Shown here one piece after another: positions 1 through 10,790 of a stretch of DNA of 64,000 bases. Numbering within the stretch: the first letter of the stretch is position 1; the number at the start of each line of letters is the position of its first letter. The stretch is taken from positions 8,233,001-8,297,000 of the forward strand of contig CM057482.1 in assembly GCA_030035585.1 (NCBI GenBank), in the 5' to 3' direction. The position numbers and the translations under genes were made by a program. The notes beneath the pieces are model-generated. The model ran no database searches, was not told where the DNA came from, and was given only the letters and a program-made list of their open reading frames with translations. Source of the stretch: Dugong dugon. Its lineage: Eukaryota; Chordata; Mammalia; Sirenia; Dugongidae.

Positions 1-290
1 TTGTTCCCCGCTCTTGGACGGAGGCCTGGAATCCGTATCGCTCAGTGTGCACTAGTTAGACTTCATCATCTGAGGACCTCTGTGCAAACCTAACCTGGCT
101 GGGCTACGTTGACAGTGTCTTATTCTAGCTCAGTATTTGTTGAATGGATACCCAGAAGTTGAGGCTGTTTGTATCCTAGCCTGATCCTGTCAGTTCTTTT
201 GACATGCTTTGGAAAGCACCAGGGTGGGACTTGCCTATGTATACTAATCCTAGGTCCTTGGGATTTTGTTTCCTCTCCATATGCTGCAGT
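1..290. other. Unique non-coding sequence, nothing recognised
   Basis: I see no repeat, exon-like frame or RNA gene before the first SINE at 291. Confidence 0.5.
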
Positions 291-502
291 GGAGCCCTCA
301 TAGCACAGTGGTTAAGCACTCGGCTGCTAACCAAAAGGTTGGCAGTTCAAACCTGCTAGCCACTCCGAGGGAGAAAGATATAGCAGTCTGCTTCTGTAAA
401 GATTTACAGCCCTGGAAACCCTCTGGGGCGGTTCTACTCTGTCCTACAGGGTTGCTGTGAGTTGGAATCGACTTGAAGGCCATGGGTTTGGTTTTGGTTT
501 TT
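291..502 (+). mobile_element. Type A AfroSINE-like tRNA-derived SINE, long form
   Basis: The copy starts GGAGCCCT and has a tRNA-Asn-like head (CGGCTGCTAACCAAAAGGTT, then a degenerate B box). The long body contains GAGAAAGATATAGCAGTCTG, followed by the CCCTCTGGGGCGGTTCTACT block and a tail GAGTTGGAATCGACTTG. It ends in the T-rich GGTTTGGTTTTGG run typical of the family. It is a full-length pol III element mobilised by LINE machinery, and its reading frames are not genes. Confidence 0.93.
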
Positions 503-1630
503 ATACTCTGCTAGTTCTATGAAGCAGGAGAGCCAGGCATATAGTTCATTAGGTAGGGCCAGAACATTCTGGATGACTGGAGCCTTGATGAAGTGGGAAC
601 AGCTGTTTCTGCTTCTAGGGGAAGAGAAGGTCCTCTGACTTGAGGTGGTGGGCTGGTCTGCCTGGTAGACCGTGTGGGGAGGGAGGCCAGCACTGATCTC
701 AGTCCTCACTGTCTCATGACCTGCTGGTGGCAAAGAGAAGGAGTTGCTGCAGATCACCTGGCTTCATTGAAATAGATTCTTGCTGGGGACTTCCCCTTTG
801 AGAGTGAGCCAGAAAGGTGAGCTGGGGTATGGCTGGTCTGCCCCCACGCAGGACCATGGAATGAATGTCATAGTGTGGACAGAGATTTTGTTGTCATGGG
901 TGGTTTGCTTTTCCCCTTATGGGACAGCAGCTGTTTGGACTCAGGCCTCGGCTTTCCCAATATTAATTTTGGTTATTTCATTTCTTGTCCCACAGTTGTG
1001 AACTAGTGAGATGTTTTTGAAAGGAGAAGCAGGGTGGGAAGCGAGTCTGGATTTTGTGGCATCTCAGGGAACAGTCTTCCTGGAGTCACTTTGTTGTAAA
1101 CTTTGTTCTTTCTGTCCAGCCACAAGCGTGGGTTAGAGAGGCTCTCTCTGCATACACACAAGTCAGGGTCTGAGTGCCTCATCAGGCCATCTTTACGCTA
1201 AGGCCACTGTGAATGAGACCAGACAGTCGCTGGCCACAGGGCCAAGAAGAGACCCTCAGGGCAAGTGGAGCTTTGAGAACTGTGTCTAGCAGCCACGCAG
1301 CCAGTGATGAAGCTCAACTTTGAGAGCATTTGCAGACTGGAGCAATAAGGAGAACTAAGCTCCTCGTAGTAATGCAATGCGCAGAGCCCACAAGGAGACG
1401 TGCGGCATTTTGTTTGACGAGCCCTTCATCGGCAATACTGCCGTGTGTTTGAAAGCCCTACAGATGGTGGGTGTGTGTACCTCTTCAGAACCTATTTATG
1501 ACCCAGGAAGAGGACTGTGTTAATCAGGGCGGAAGGAAGATAAAGAAGCAGTACTGAGAGACTGGACCTAGCCACTTCTCAGAGAAACTTCTGGGTCCTA
1601 TGAGGGGCAGACCAACTGGTAATAAAAAAA
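503..1630. other. Unique sequence, no gene seen
   Basis: About 1.1 kb of mixed composition. Frames are short on both strands (up to about 107 codons on the minus strand at 434-757, partly inside the SINE). I see no convincing splice-bounded frame. Confidence 0.45.
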
Positions 1631-1797
1631 ATACCAAAACGTGTTGCCATCGAGTCAATTCCAACTCATAGCAACTGTATAGGACAGAGTAGAACTGCCC
1701 CATAGCGTTTCCAAGGAGCAGCTGGTAGATTCGAACTGCTGACCTTTGGCATGCTGTAGCACACCGTAGCTCTTAACCACTACACCATCAGGGCTCC
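1631..1797 (-). mobile_element. Type A SINE, short form
   Basis: The reverse-strand signature TTGCCATCGAGTCAATTCC is followed by GACAGAGTAGAACTGCCCCA and TTTCCAAGGAGCAGCTGGT, ending CACTACACCATCAGGGCTCC. The anticodon-arm part is altered (GCATGCTGTAGCACACC), so the tRNA-like head is degraded. Confidence 0.92.
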
Positions 1798-2260
1798 AAC
1801 TGGTAACAAGATCTCAGTTATTATAGACACACACGTTTGTAAGGTACTGCTTTACTCTATAGGTCATGCATATGGGGTTTTTAAAAAAATTTTGTCAGGT
1901 AGCTTTTCATGACTGTGACTTGTTGAAGAACATGTTCAGGTGGTCTTAATATAGACTTGCCAAAATCTGGGGGAACCCCAACTGGGGTATCAAAATTGTT
2001 GCCATGCCACTATATGAAGGGATTGGCCCTTGAGTGGCCAGGATAATATTAACCCCAGGGCTGCATCGATGCCTTTGCTGCTTATGGTTGAATGTACACA
2101 CACAGACACACACACAGACACACAGACACTTCCTTTCCCTTTGTTCTTGTTGTCATCTTTAATGGAAACGGTGCTGGATTCTGACATGGTTCTTCAGCTT
2201 ACTCATTCCTTACCTCCTGACCACCTGTGTCATGGAGATAAATATTAATCTCTGTCTGTT
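1798..2260. other. Unique sequence with a CA-rich tract
   Basis: The only structured piece is the CACACAGA-type tract at 2094-2132. The rest shows no repeat or exon signal that I recognise. Confidence 0.4.
2094..2132. repeat. CACACAGA simple repeat
   Basis: Imperfect dinucleotide tract of CA with interspersed GA steps. Confidence 0.9.
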
Positions 2261-3282
2261 CTACTTACTTATTTATTATTGTCTATTGTACTTTAGGTGA
2301 AAGTTTACAGCTCAAGTTAATTTCTCATACAAAAATTTATACACTTATTATTATGTGACCCCAGTTGCTATCCCTATAATGTGACAGCACACTCCTCCTT
2401 TCCAGCCCAGAATTCCCATGTCCATTCAACCAGCTCCTGTCCCTTTCTGTCTTCTCATCTTGCCTCCGGACAGGAGCTGCCCATTTAGTCTCATGTATCT
2501 ACTTGAAATAAGAAGCACACTCTTCGCAAGTATTATTTTATGTTTTATATAGTCTAGTCTATTCTTTGTCTGAAGATTGGCCTTGGGAATGGTTTTGGTT
2601 CCGGGTTAACAGAGAGTCCAGGGGCAAATCGGTAGGGAAGAAGTGAAAGTATATCTGCAGATGATATGATCTTATACACAGAAAACCTCAAAGAATCCAC
2701 AGGAAAACTACTGCAAGTAATAGAAGATTTCAGCAAAGTATCAGGATACAAGATAAACATACAAAAATCAGTTGGATTCCTCTACACCAAGAAAGAAAAC
2801 TTCAAAAAGGAAATCACCAAATCAATACCATTTACAATAGCCCCGAAGAAGATAAAACACTTAGGAATAAGTCTAACCAGAGACGTAAAAGACCTATACA
2901 ATGAAAACTACAAGATACTACTGCAAGAAACCAAAGAAGACTTGCATAAGTGAAAAAACATACCTTGCTCATGGATAGAAAGACTCAGCATTGTGAAAAT
3001 GTCAGTTCTGCTCAGTGATCTACAGATACAATGCAATCTCAATCCAAATTCCACCGGCATTTTTTAGTGAGATGGATGAACAAATCACCAACTTCATATG
3101 GAAAGGGGAGAGGCCCTGGATAAGTAAAGCATTACTGAAGAAGAATAACAAAATGAGAGACCTCACACTACCTGATTTTAGACCCTATTATACTGCCACG
3201 GTAGTCAAAACAGCCTGGTACTGGTACAACAACAGATACATAGACCAATGGAGCAGAATTGAGAATCTACTTATCTTATTTA
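2261..3282 (-). mobile_element. 5'-inverted (twin-primed) L1 insertion with target-site duplication
   Basis: The left part (2276 to about 2630) is an L1 3' UTR in minus orientation, the same family as 29776-30021. The right part (about 2640-3266) is the C-terminal half of L1 ORF2 in plus orientation. The junction inverts the 5' segment, as twin priming does. A 15-16 bp duplication (CTACTTACTTATTTA at 2261-2275, CTACTTATCTTATTTA at 3267-3282) brackets both parts, so this is one insertion event. The coding piece is 5'-truncated and broken, hence inactive. Confidence 0.88.
2640..3266 (+). pseudogene. L1 ORF2 reverse-transcriptase remnant (inverted part of the 2261-3282 element)
   Basis: L1 ORF2 encodes the endonuclease/reverse transcriptase of the LINE. 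Here the frame enters at the RT active-site region as [19 protein letters not shown]; the usual FADD box reads SADD. It continues through [18 protein letters not shown] and KHLGISLTRDVKDLYNENYK to a stop near 2951. A frame change then leads to [20 protein letters not shown] and [18 protein letters not shown], the conserved L1 region downstream of RT. The endonuclease domain and most of the RT palm are missing. The in-frame stop, frameshift and altered box make it a dead fragment. Confidence 0.9.
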
Positions 3283-4208
3283 AATGTTAGAGATGTACAC
3301 CCCGGAGTACTGGAAAGGACTGTGAGTGAAAGGGGACATAAAGGGCCTGGAGGTATTCAGAGCCTATTCTGCTGTGGACGCCCCAGGCCACGCCGTGGAC
3401 ACCTCAGGCTGTGCTTTCACGTTTTCCTTTCTGGTGTTGGCCCAGTACGATTTTATACAGACGTTTGAAAGGTGTGGGTCTTTACTTTTTAGAGTCTCCT
3501 GAGTTAGTCTGCATCTTCATTAGAAGAACTTCAGCAATCCACAGACAGAAAGCCAGCCTGATACATTTCAGACCCTCATCCAGCTGTTATTGCCAGTCTG
3601 GTTGTGAAATTTGACAGGACTGTGGCCAACTGTGCGATGTTGAAATATGTTGCATCTGAATTCCTTCCTACCCTTTACACTGCTATGTGAATCAAATGGG
3701 TATGACTGGTAGTGATCAGGAGGTCTAAATCACAGTTAGAGTTTGCCTAAACAGCATTTGTTGGTTTTCTGCTAATCATAAAACATTGTGCGCGGGGCCG
3801 TTGGAGTTGCAGAAGTATAGAGAGCTTGCGTTCCAACTTGAGACTCTGTTTGTCAAAGGGTAAGTAAACATATAAGGTACAATATAGATGACAACTAGTA
3901 CAGATAATGGGTTCTAGGTTGGAGCTTAGAGAAGACGAGAAGACTATGGTCCTAAGTGTCTGTCCTCAGGCATTAGGACTCCAGCTTGAGCCTAGAACAG
4001 ACTGGATTTGAATAAGAAAGGGAGCAAGGGAAGAACATTTTAGACAGAGGAGTGACAGACACAGATGTGGAGGTGGGAATAGGTGAGATGTGTTGGGGCA
4101 CAGATGTACAGACTCCTGCAGCAGTGGGTTCATACAAGTCTAAGGAAATAGTGAAAGAGTAGATTGAAAGGTAGCAAAGGGCATGTATCATGATGCTTTG
4201 GATAATAC
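3283..4208. other. Unique sequence with a weak old-repeat-like stretch
   Basis: No gene seen. The part around 4010-4190 loosely resembles the old repeat at 57720-58530 (GGAGTGACAGACACAG, GTGAGATG wording), but too weakly to assign. Confidence 0.35.
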
Positions 4209-4411
4209 CCCAAACCTGTTGCTGTCGATTTCATTCTGACTCATAGTGACTCTGTAGGACATAGCAGAACTGCCCTATTGGGTTTCCAAGGCTGTAAATC
4301 TTTACGGAAGCCGACTGCCAGGCCTTTCTCCCGCAGAGCGGCTGGTGGGTTCAAACTACTGACCTTTCAGTTAGCAGCCAAGCGCTTAACCACTCTGCTA
4401 CCGGGGTTCCT
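4209..4411 (-). mobile_element. Type A SINE, long form
   Basis: Minus-strand copy running from CCAAACCTGTTGCTGTCGAT through GGCTGTAAATCTTTACGGAA and TTTCTCCCGCAGAGCGGCTG to CTTAACCACTCTGCTACC. All blocks of the long form are present with moderate divergence. Confidence 0.93.
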
Positions 4412-6408
4412 CCCTTTGGATACTAGAAAGCCTAAATTGGCTTAAACAATAAAGGCAGTGCTTTGACTCAATAACTGAAAAAGTCCCACTTTTCGGTTTA
4501 CAGACATGGTTCTCTGGGATCTGCCTGTCTTCGTCTCCCTAGCTTTCCTCATGTTCACAAAATGGCTGCCAGCAGCAACCAGGGCTATATGTTTCTTTGT
4601 TCACATTCATAATTATCAAACAAAAGACACAAGCTTCGTTCTGACTGGACCAACGTTAACCATTATGGTGGCCAGGGAAGTGCTATGTGCTTAGGCCTGG
4701 GTCTATGCTCATCCCAGACCTAATCAGCAAGGGAATGAGATGATGCTGATTGGCCTATGCCAGTTACCTCTGGAGTTTAGTTTAGGGCCAACACCACCCA
4801 AGTCCTGTGGCTGCTAAATAGTGGTTTCCCAAAGGAAAATCTAGAAAGGTGGAAAGGAATGGGAGGTAGAGGACGGGTTAACAACAAAAAAAGTCCACCC
4901 CAGGGCAAAATTACAAGTGACCTTGAATCCTAGAGTAAATCATCTCCAGTGATTCTACTTTGTCCTCTAGACAGAGCCACTTGGGATTATTACAGTATTT
5001 GTCTTGGTCCTTAATGATAAGAATGTTTAATAGTTTGCCACTGGCCTTAACCATAATCTGGTAGGATATAGGTGTTTCGGGCAGACAGAACCATGATACG
5101 TGGATCAAGGATACAATGATGTCATTTTCAGGAAACCATAAGTGTTTTTCTGTGGCTGGGGCTATGGTTCTTAGTAACTAAGAGGTAGAATGAAAACGCA
5201 GTTTCTCAACCTTCCACCAGGGATTCTGATCAGTAGGTGGAATGTGGTCTGGGAATCGCATCTTGATCACCAACTCCCTAGGTAGTTCTGATGATGGCAG
5301 TTCAAAGACTGGCCTGGATCACAGCGTCTGGGTGCCAGGCTGGGAAGGTTAAGGAAAGAGGCTGCAAATGTAGACGAGGTAAGGGAAGAACAAGAGTCTA
5401 GTGATAGTGGCCAAGGAGGTTGAGGAAGGATGGAGGGGAGTTTCCAGGTCTGAGTGGCCAGCGGGATCCTGTAGGGAGTGGAAGGCATCTGGCAGTAGAG
5501 CATATAATCTCCAGCAGAGCATATGTAGAACAGGAAGTAATATCTTAGCTGTATTTTTCAACAGCCAAGCTGAAAAACATCTTTCCAGAATAAGACTCTT
5601 CAAATAATAATCACTTGGCTGTAAATGCATGCAACTGAAAATTCAGGTTCCAAACTCCAAGTACAATTCTTAGTCGGCTGGCCTGCCTTCCAGGTGGGAA
5701 TTATTGTGTTAGTAAGGTGATTATGGAATGTACTTAAGTAGCTTTGGAGGCCATTCTACAAATTGCTTGATTAATTATTTAAACATATGATTGATTCAAG
5801 ACTAAATGTGTAATACTGAATCTCCATTTGGGGGAACAGCTTCTATACAGGGAAGGATATTTGGAGGGCCACTTAAATTGGGGCTCTTTTCATAGAATCC
5901 TTAAGACTTGGCAAGACACTTTTTCTCCCTCAAGCAGTTCTTGACTTATTCTGAAAGCTGCTTGGAGTGAGCTGGGTTCTCCATCTTACAGACAGTGTAC
6001 CGTATAGAATACAGTTCTTACTTCCTGTGCAATGACAATTTTTACTTACCTGGTATTGAAATAAGACCTAGATTTCAGACTGGCTGTGTGCTTAATTTTT
6101 ACGTTATTGTTGGAGTTACTCCAGTCACCAGTGCAAGCTCAGTGGAAATGACTGGGGTTATATAGGCTAAATTATATATCCCAGAGTTACACTTTTCAGT
6201 ATAGCTTATAACTGCCTTGTGTCTTCTATTGCGTTTAATAAAAATTCACTAGTTAAGTTTGAAAATAAAAAGCTACCAAGCAGTGAAGTGTAAGAGCATC
6301 TTCCTCCTCGACACTGAGCTGTTTATTATCTTAAGCAGTAAAGTGTGGGTTGATAGAAGGTGTAGGAACATTCACACTGAAAAAAATGGCCGTGGCTGGT
6401 CAGTTAAC
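4412..6408. other. Unique sequence, about 2 kb, with one DNA-transposon-like scrap
   Basis: No exon-like frame with good splice signals. At about 5205-5300, GGGATTCTGATCAGTAGGT followed by a CTAGGTAGTTCTGATG block resembles a mammalian non-autonomous hAT relic. The rest is unassigned. Confidence 0.35.
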
Positions 6409-6636
6409 ACAGGGTCTCTCAATCTTGGCACTATTGACATTTTGGGCCAGATTATTCCTGTTGTGAGATCTGCCCTGTGCATTGTTGGATGCTTTTAAGC
6501 ATCCTTGGCCTCTACCCATTAGATGCCAGTACCCACCTCCCCACCCCCAATTTGACAACCAAAAATATCTCCAGACATTGTCAAGTACCCCTTGGGGGAC
6601 AAAGTCATCCCTGCCTGGTTGAGAACCACTGAGTTA
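6409..6636 (-). mobile_element. MER5-type hAT-Charlie relic
   Basis: Minus-strand MER5 signature: GGTCTCTCAATCTTGGCACT, ATTGACATTTTGGGCCAGAT, then ATATCTCCAGACATTGTCAA and a terminal GGTTGAGAACCACTG. It is a non-autonomous DNA transposon dating from before placental radiation. Confidence 0.85.
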
Positions 6637-6792
6637 GCATAGCCAAGAAAACTTTTTATGGATTATATTTTTACTTTGCTGTTAATCTATATTTTGAGAA
6701 TTTTGTTTCTTCTATTAAAAGTTAATGCACACTAGTATTTCCCTAGCCTGCATTTCGAAAACCTATATTTTAAAGAGTTAATGTGATACATG

Positions 6793-6863
6793 TGTATATA
6801 CATATTTGTGTGTGTATATATATATATACACACACACATACATATACACATATATATGTATAT
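6793..6863. repeat. TG/TA/CA repeat with a perfect 30-bp palindrome
   Basis: Alternating purine-pyrimidine tract. Positions 6807-6836 read (TG)4(TA)7(CA)4, which is its own reverse complement. Confidence 0.9.
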
Positions 6864-8000
6864 AAAACTAGATTGCTTTTCTTCATAAAAAAAAATAACA
6901 GGCACATTATGGAAAATTTGTCAAATAAGTAATTGTTGGGTCAAAGGGTATAAATGTTTTTAAAGTTCTTACATACATTGTGAAAAAAGTTGGACCAAGG
7001 TACAGTACCACAAGTAATTTACTGCCATGCTAGTTTCAGTGCATCTTTGACAGAATTATGTTGCATTTTTGTCTTATTATTTTTTAAACAGTGACAAAAT
7101 TGATACATACATATTAAAGAAAATTCACACATACAGATTTGTTTAAAATGCCGCTTAAAAGTCTCTCTCCTCCTATCTTTTCATCCTTCTTCCTCAAGAG
7201 TGTTAGTAATTTTGTATGTATCATTTGAAACCGTTTAGAAAATGCACATGTAAATACATTTATGCTTGTATTTTGTTAAAGTATTAATTCAATATGGAAT
7301 GGAACGAATGCTTGCATTATGTCCCTCTTATGTCCCTCTTGCATTATGCTTTACGTTACCTCATATAATTTAGTTAGAAAAATACTTCCTCGTTATTTGC
7401 AAAATGCTTTTTAAAATACTTAAGTTGTCAGGAGAAATTACATAAGTGATACTTCTGTTCAATAGCTGTTGCTTATTTATTGTGCTAAGCAATCAGCTGT
7501 GATAAATATCTTTTAATCTATTTTTATTTATTTTATTTTTTGCCACAGTAGCATAACAGATTCAGTCTTGAAATTTTATTGTTTCCTTTCACTAGACATG
7601 ATGGAGGATTTCAGAGAATTCATTTTTGGATGGAAAGGTAGTTAATCAGTGGATGTATTTGGTTAAACATTATCCAGGATCAGTCTAGATGCTTAATATA
7701 AATTAGTATAGCAGATGTTTGTGGAATGAATACAATGTAAGGAACACTTCAGTGTCATAGTGATCGTGTAACCCCCCCTCATCCCCCGTACCACCACCAT
7801 GGCCGGAGAAAAGAGGACATTGGGGGACAGTTGATGGTCACTTGTACATTTCAGGAAACATAAGCACAACTTGAAGTATGACTAGAATTCCTGTAGATAA
7901 AATTCCTCGGTCTAGGGTGAAGAAATGAAACCTTCTCATACCAGCTGTTGATACTACATATAGAACTTTGATTGAGTTTTAAGCCCTACTTATATCACAC
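6864..8000. other. AT-rich sequence, no gene recognised
   Basis: Parts near 7080-7150 (ACAAAATTGATACATACATA) look like an old LINE tail but are too diverged to assign. A well-placed start context CCACCATGG at 7798 opens only 11 codons. Confidence 0.35.
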
Positions 8001-8162
8001 GGAAACCCTGGTGGTGTAGTGGTTAAGAACTACAGCTGCTCACCAAAAGGTTGGCAGTTCGAATCCACCAGCTGCTCCTTGGAAACCCTATGGGGCAGTT
8101 CTGCCCTGTCCTATAGGGTCGCTATGAGTTGGAATCGACTCAACAGCAGTGGTTGTTTTTTT
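8001..8162 (+). mobile_element. Type A SINE, short form, with TSD
   Basis: Runs GGAAACCCTGGTGGTGTAGT, tRNA-Asn-like head, CCAGCTGCTCCTTGGAAACC, GAGTTGGAATCGACTCAACA, T-run. TATCACAC at 7993-8000 recurs at 8167-8174, consistent with a target-site duplication. It is among the better-preserved copies. Confidence 0.95.
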
Positions 8163-9265
8163 CCAGTATCACACAGCTGTGGTTTCAACTGGAGATGAGT
8201 TAGAGATGGACAAAGAAAATGTTACTGGGAAGAAAAGACTCAAACACTAGTTAGCTTTGACTCACGGAGATAGTCAAGAAAATGGCTTATTAAATAAGTG
8301 GAAGAGATTGTTTCTAGGACGGTGGGGTGCAGACATTTTAAAGGCTTTAACGTTTACTATTAGAAATAGTAAAGGAAAAAGTATGGCTTTATCAAGGCCA
8401 GGAAGGACTGTTTTCTGGAAAGAGCAGAAGGACTGGGGTCACATCCTGGCTGAGCTGAGGGGATGAGTTGCCCAATAGCCAGATGTCAGTTTCTTCACCT
8501 ACCAGTGAAATGAACCTAGAAGATTTTTGAGGTTCTTCCATGGGATTCTATTTCCCAGTAAGGGAGTATCACTTACATGACAACTTTGTGCCTGGTTCTC
8601 AGATTCATCACCTAGCAAGACTTCTGTAAACTTCTTTCTAGGTATGGGGAAAACTTAAGGATTTGACAGAGATGTGGGTTTTTAAAAATCTTTTACACTG
8701 TTTATGCTATGAACAAGTCACCGAATTTTGAAGTTTGTAAATTCTCTCTGACTTGAAAAAGAGACCCTTCCAAATGGAGTAGAAATTGTGAGATCTCTTC
8801 CCACGAAATTCCCGGCTTACTCTTGGGATGGTCTTTGTTTACTAGCAGAGGCATTCAGATACTCATAAAAAATCTAAAGGCCCGCCCTTTGAAGTGTGGG
8901 GTCTCCCCTCCACAGCATCTGTGAGAGAGGTACTAAGAACATTTCAAGGAAGATATTTCAGATAGTTTTCCACATTCTTATTTTTATTCCTGAAAAAGAA
9001 TAAGCAACTTTTTAAAAATCTACAGAGTTTTAGTTTGTGAATATTTATGAAAGGACTTAGTTGAAGTGTTCTTTTATATAACCTATTTTGGGTAAAAAAG
9101 TTTTTTACGTGTGCCATTAACTGTATTTGAAGTCTCACTTGTTATGCAAGGTTTAAAGATCATCGAGTCGGAAGTAATAGATCAAGTTAATCATGTCCCC
9201 TCTCAAAAAGTCCTTCATAAATAATGTCTATGATGCTTGCTTTTGAACTTTGTTTATGTAGTATT
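8163..9265. other. Unique sequence with a probable MIR fragment
   Basis: Around 8430-8530, GGGGTCACATCCTGGCTGAG, then CAGTTTCTTCACCTACCAGT, fits the central part of a MIR. The rest shows no assignable feature. Confidence 0.4.
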
Positions 9266-9422
9266 AAAAAACCCCACTCCCTTCGAGTCAATTCCGACTC
9301 ACAGTGACCCTATAGGACAGAGTAGAACTGCCCTGTAGGGTTTCCAAGGAGTGGCTGGTGGATTCGAATTGCCGACCTTTTGGTTAGCAGCTGAACTCTT
9401 AACCACTGTGCCACTAGGATTC
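9266..9422 (-). mobile_element. Type A SINE, short form (left member of a fused pair)
   Basis: Complete minus-strand copy from CTTCGAGTCAATTCCGACTC to CACTGTGCCACTAGGATTCC. Its head end abuts another SINE body directly. Confidence 0.93.
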
Positions 9423-9555
9423 CCCATAGGGTTTACTAGGCTGTATATCTTTCTGGAAGCAGACTGCCTCATCTTTCTCCCTCATAGTGGCTGGTGGGTT
9501 CGAACCGGCGACCTTTGGTTAGCAGCCGAGCGCTTAACCACTGTGTGACTAGTGG
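9423..9555 (-). mobile_element. Type A SINE, long form lacking its 3' tail (right member of a fused pair)
   Basis: Begins inside the body at CCATAGGGTTTACTAGGCTG with no RTE-like tail. It continues through TTTCTCCCTCATAGTGGCTG and an intact head to CACTGTGTGACTAG. The missing tail at the exact join suggests insertion into, or recombination with, an older copy. Confidence 0.9.
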
Positions 9556-9966
9556 TTGTTGTGTTGCCACGTCTGTGAACTTCTCATTGTGTCTTCTGGA
9601 TTTTGTGAATTTAAACGATTATTTTTCATCATTTTTCTGGTAATTTTGTAATTTGTTTATATCTTACTCATCTAGAATTTGTTTTTGTGTGTATGATAAT
9701 GGTAAACCTACAACTTAATATTTGTTCATATAGATGCCCGCTTTTCCCAGTATAATCTACTGAATAGCTCCTCTTTCCACTTTTAAATTATGCCTTTATT
9801 GCATCTTAAGTGTCTATGTATTTTTGTTTTTTTCTGTACTCCCGCTCCTGTTCCGGTGAGCTGTTTGTTTCTGTGAAGGTGGCACACTGTTTTAATTACT
9901 CTTAATTATCTTTATAGTATATTAAGTTTTGCTTTTGTCAGGATAAATTTTCTTTTATTATTCCTA

Positions 9967-10054
9967 GAGATTACAGCCTAGGAAACCCTATGGGCAATTC
10001 TACTCTGTCCTGTAGGGTCAATGTGAGTCGGAATTGACTGGATGGCAATGGGTG
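9967..10054 (+). mobile_element. 5'-truncated type A SINE
   Basis: Only the 3' half is present: AGATTACAGCCTAGGAAACC, TGTCCTGTAGGGTCAATGTG, GAGTCGGAATTGACTGGATG. There is no tRNA head. Confidence 0.9.
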
Positions 10055-10360
10055 GTAGGGAATAATTCCTTTTCAAAAACTTTTTAAAAGTTGTTCTGAA
10101 GCTTTTTCTCTTCCAGTTTGACTTGGGGACAGCTTTGTAAATTCTACAGACTATCCTGTTGAGATGATGGTTAGATTACATTGAATTTATAAACTAATAG
10201 AGGGAGAATTGCTGTTTTACAATATTGAGGCTCCCCATCCCGGAAACAATAGCACTCTACATTATTTGTATCTTCTTTCATGTCTTTGAGTAAAATTTAA
10301 GATAACATTGGTTTGGCATATTTACAAGTAGGTTAGTTCCTAGGTATTTTCCTTTTTTTT

Positions 10361-10412
10361 TCTCCTTCCTCCTCCTCCCTCCCTCCCTCCCTCCCTCCCT
10401 CCCTTCCTTTCT
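10361..10412. repeat. (CCCT)n polypyrimidine tract
   Basis: CTCCTT and CCTCCCTCCCTCCCT units form a strand-asymmetric tract. Confidence 0.93.
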
Positions 10413-10790
10413 TGCTATTATGAGGGGATTGTTTTTTCAAAATGACATTTTCTAAATGGTTACTATGTATCTGACCATCTACATTCACTGTATTCTAGCA
10501 GACAGCGGTTTCATTTGCAAATGAAGAAAGTATTACTGCCTCTTTCGTAATATTTTTACCTTCTGTCGTTTTTCTGTCTGATTGCATTGGTTAGAGGGTG
10601 AAGTAAAATGTCGAACCGTAATAGAGGCATCTTCATCCTGTTCTCTATTTTAATGGGGCAGTCACCATTTGTTTGCTCATTTTCCTTATAAGAAAATATT
10701 TGTTGCTAGTGTTCAAATTGTAACTATTATTGGGGGAAATGTTTGTCACTTATTGTTGCCCAAAGGATTTGCACTGATGTGAGATATGCC

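Larger units (their letters stand above)
9556..10790 (-). mobile_element. Old L1 ORF2 region, minus strand, heavily decayed
   Basis: Antisense L1 wording is spread through the segment: TTTTAATTACTCTTAATTAT followed by TATAGTATATTAAGTTTTGC, later TTCATTTGCAAATGAAGAAA and AATATTTTTACCTTCTGTCG. Frames are destroyed. It is interrupted by a SINE tail (9967-10054) and a pyrimidine tract (10361-10412). Boundaries are approximate. Confidence 0.6.

Noticed and set aside
2666-3290. Cellular reverse-transcriptase gene
   Set aside because: The frame is the L1 ORF2 C-terminal half with a stop, a frameshift and an altered active-site box, inside a TSD-flanked insertion.
7798-7833. Start codon in strong context (CCACCATGG)
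   Set aside because: The frame closes after 11 codons.
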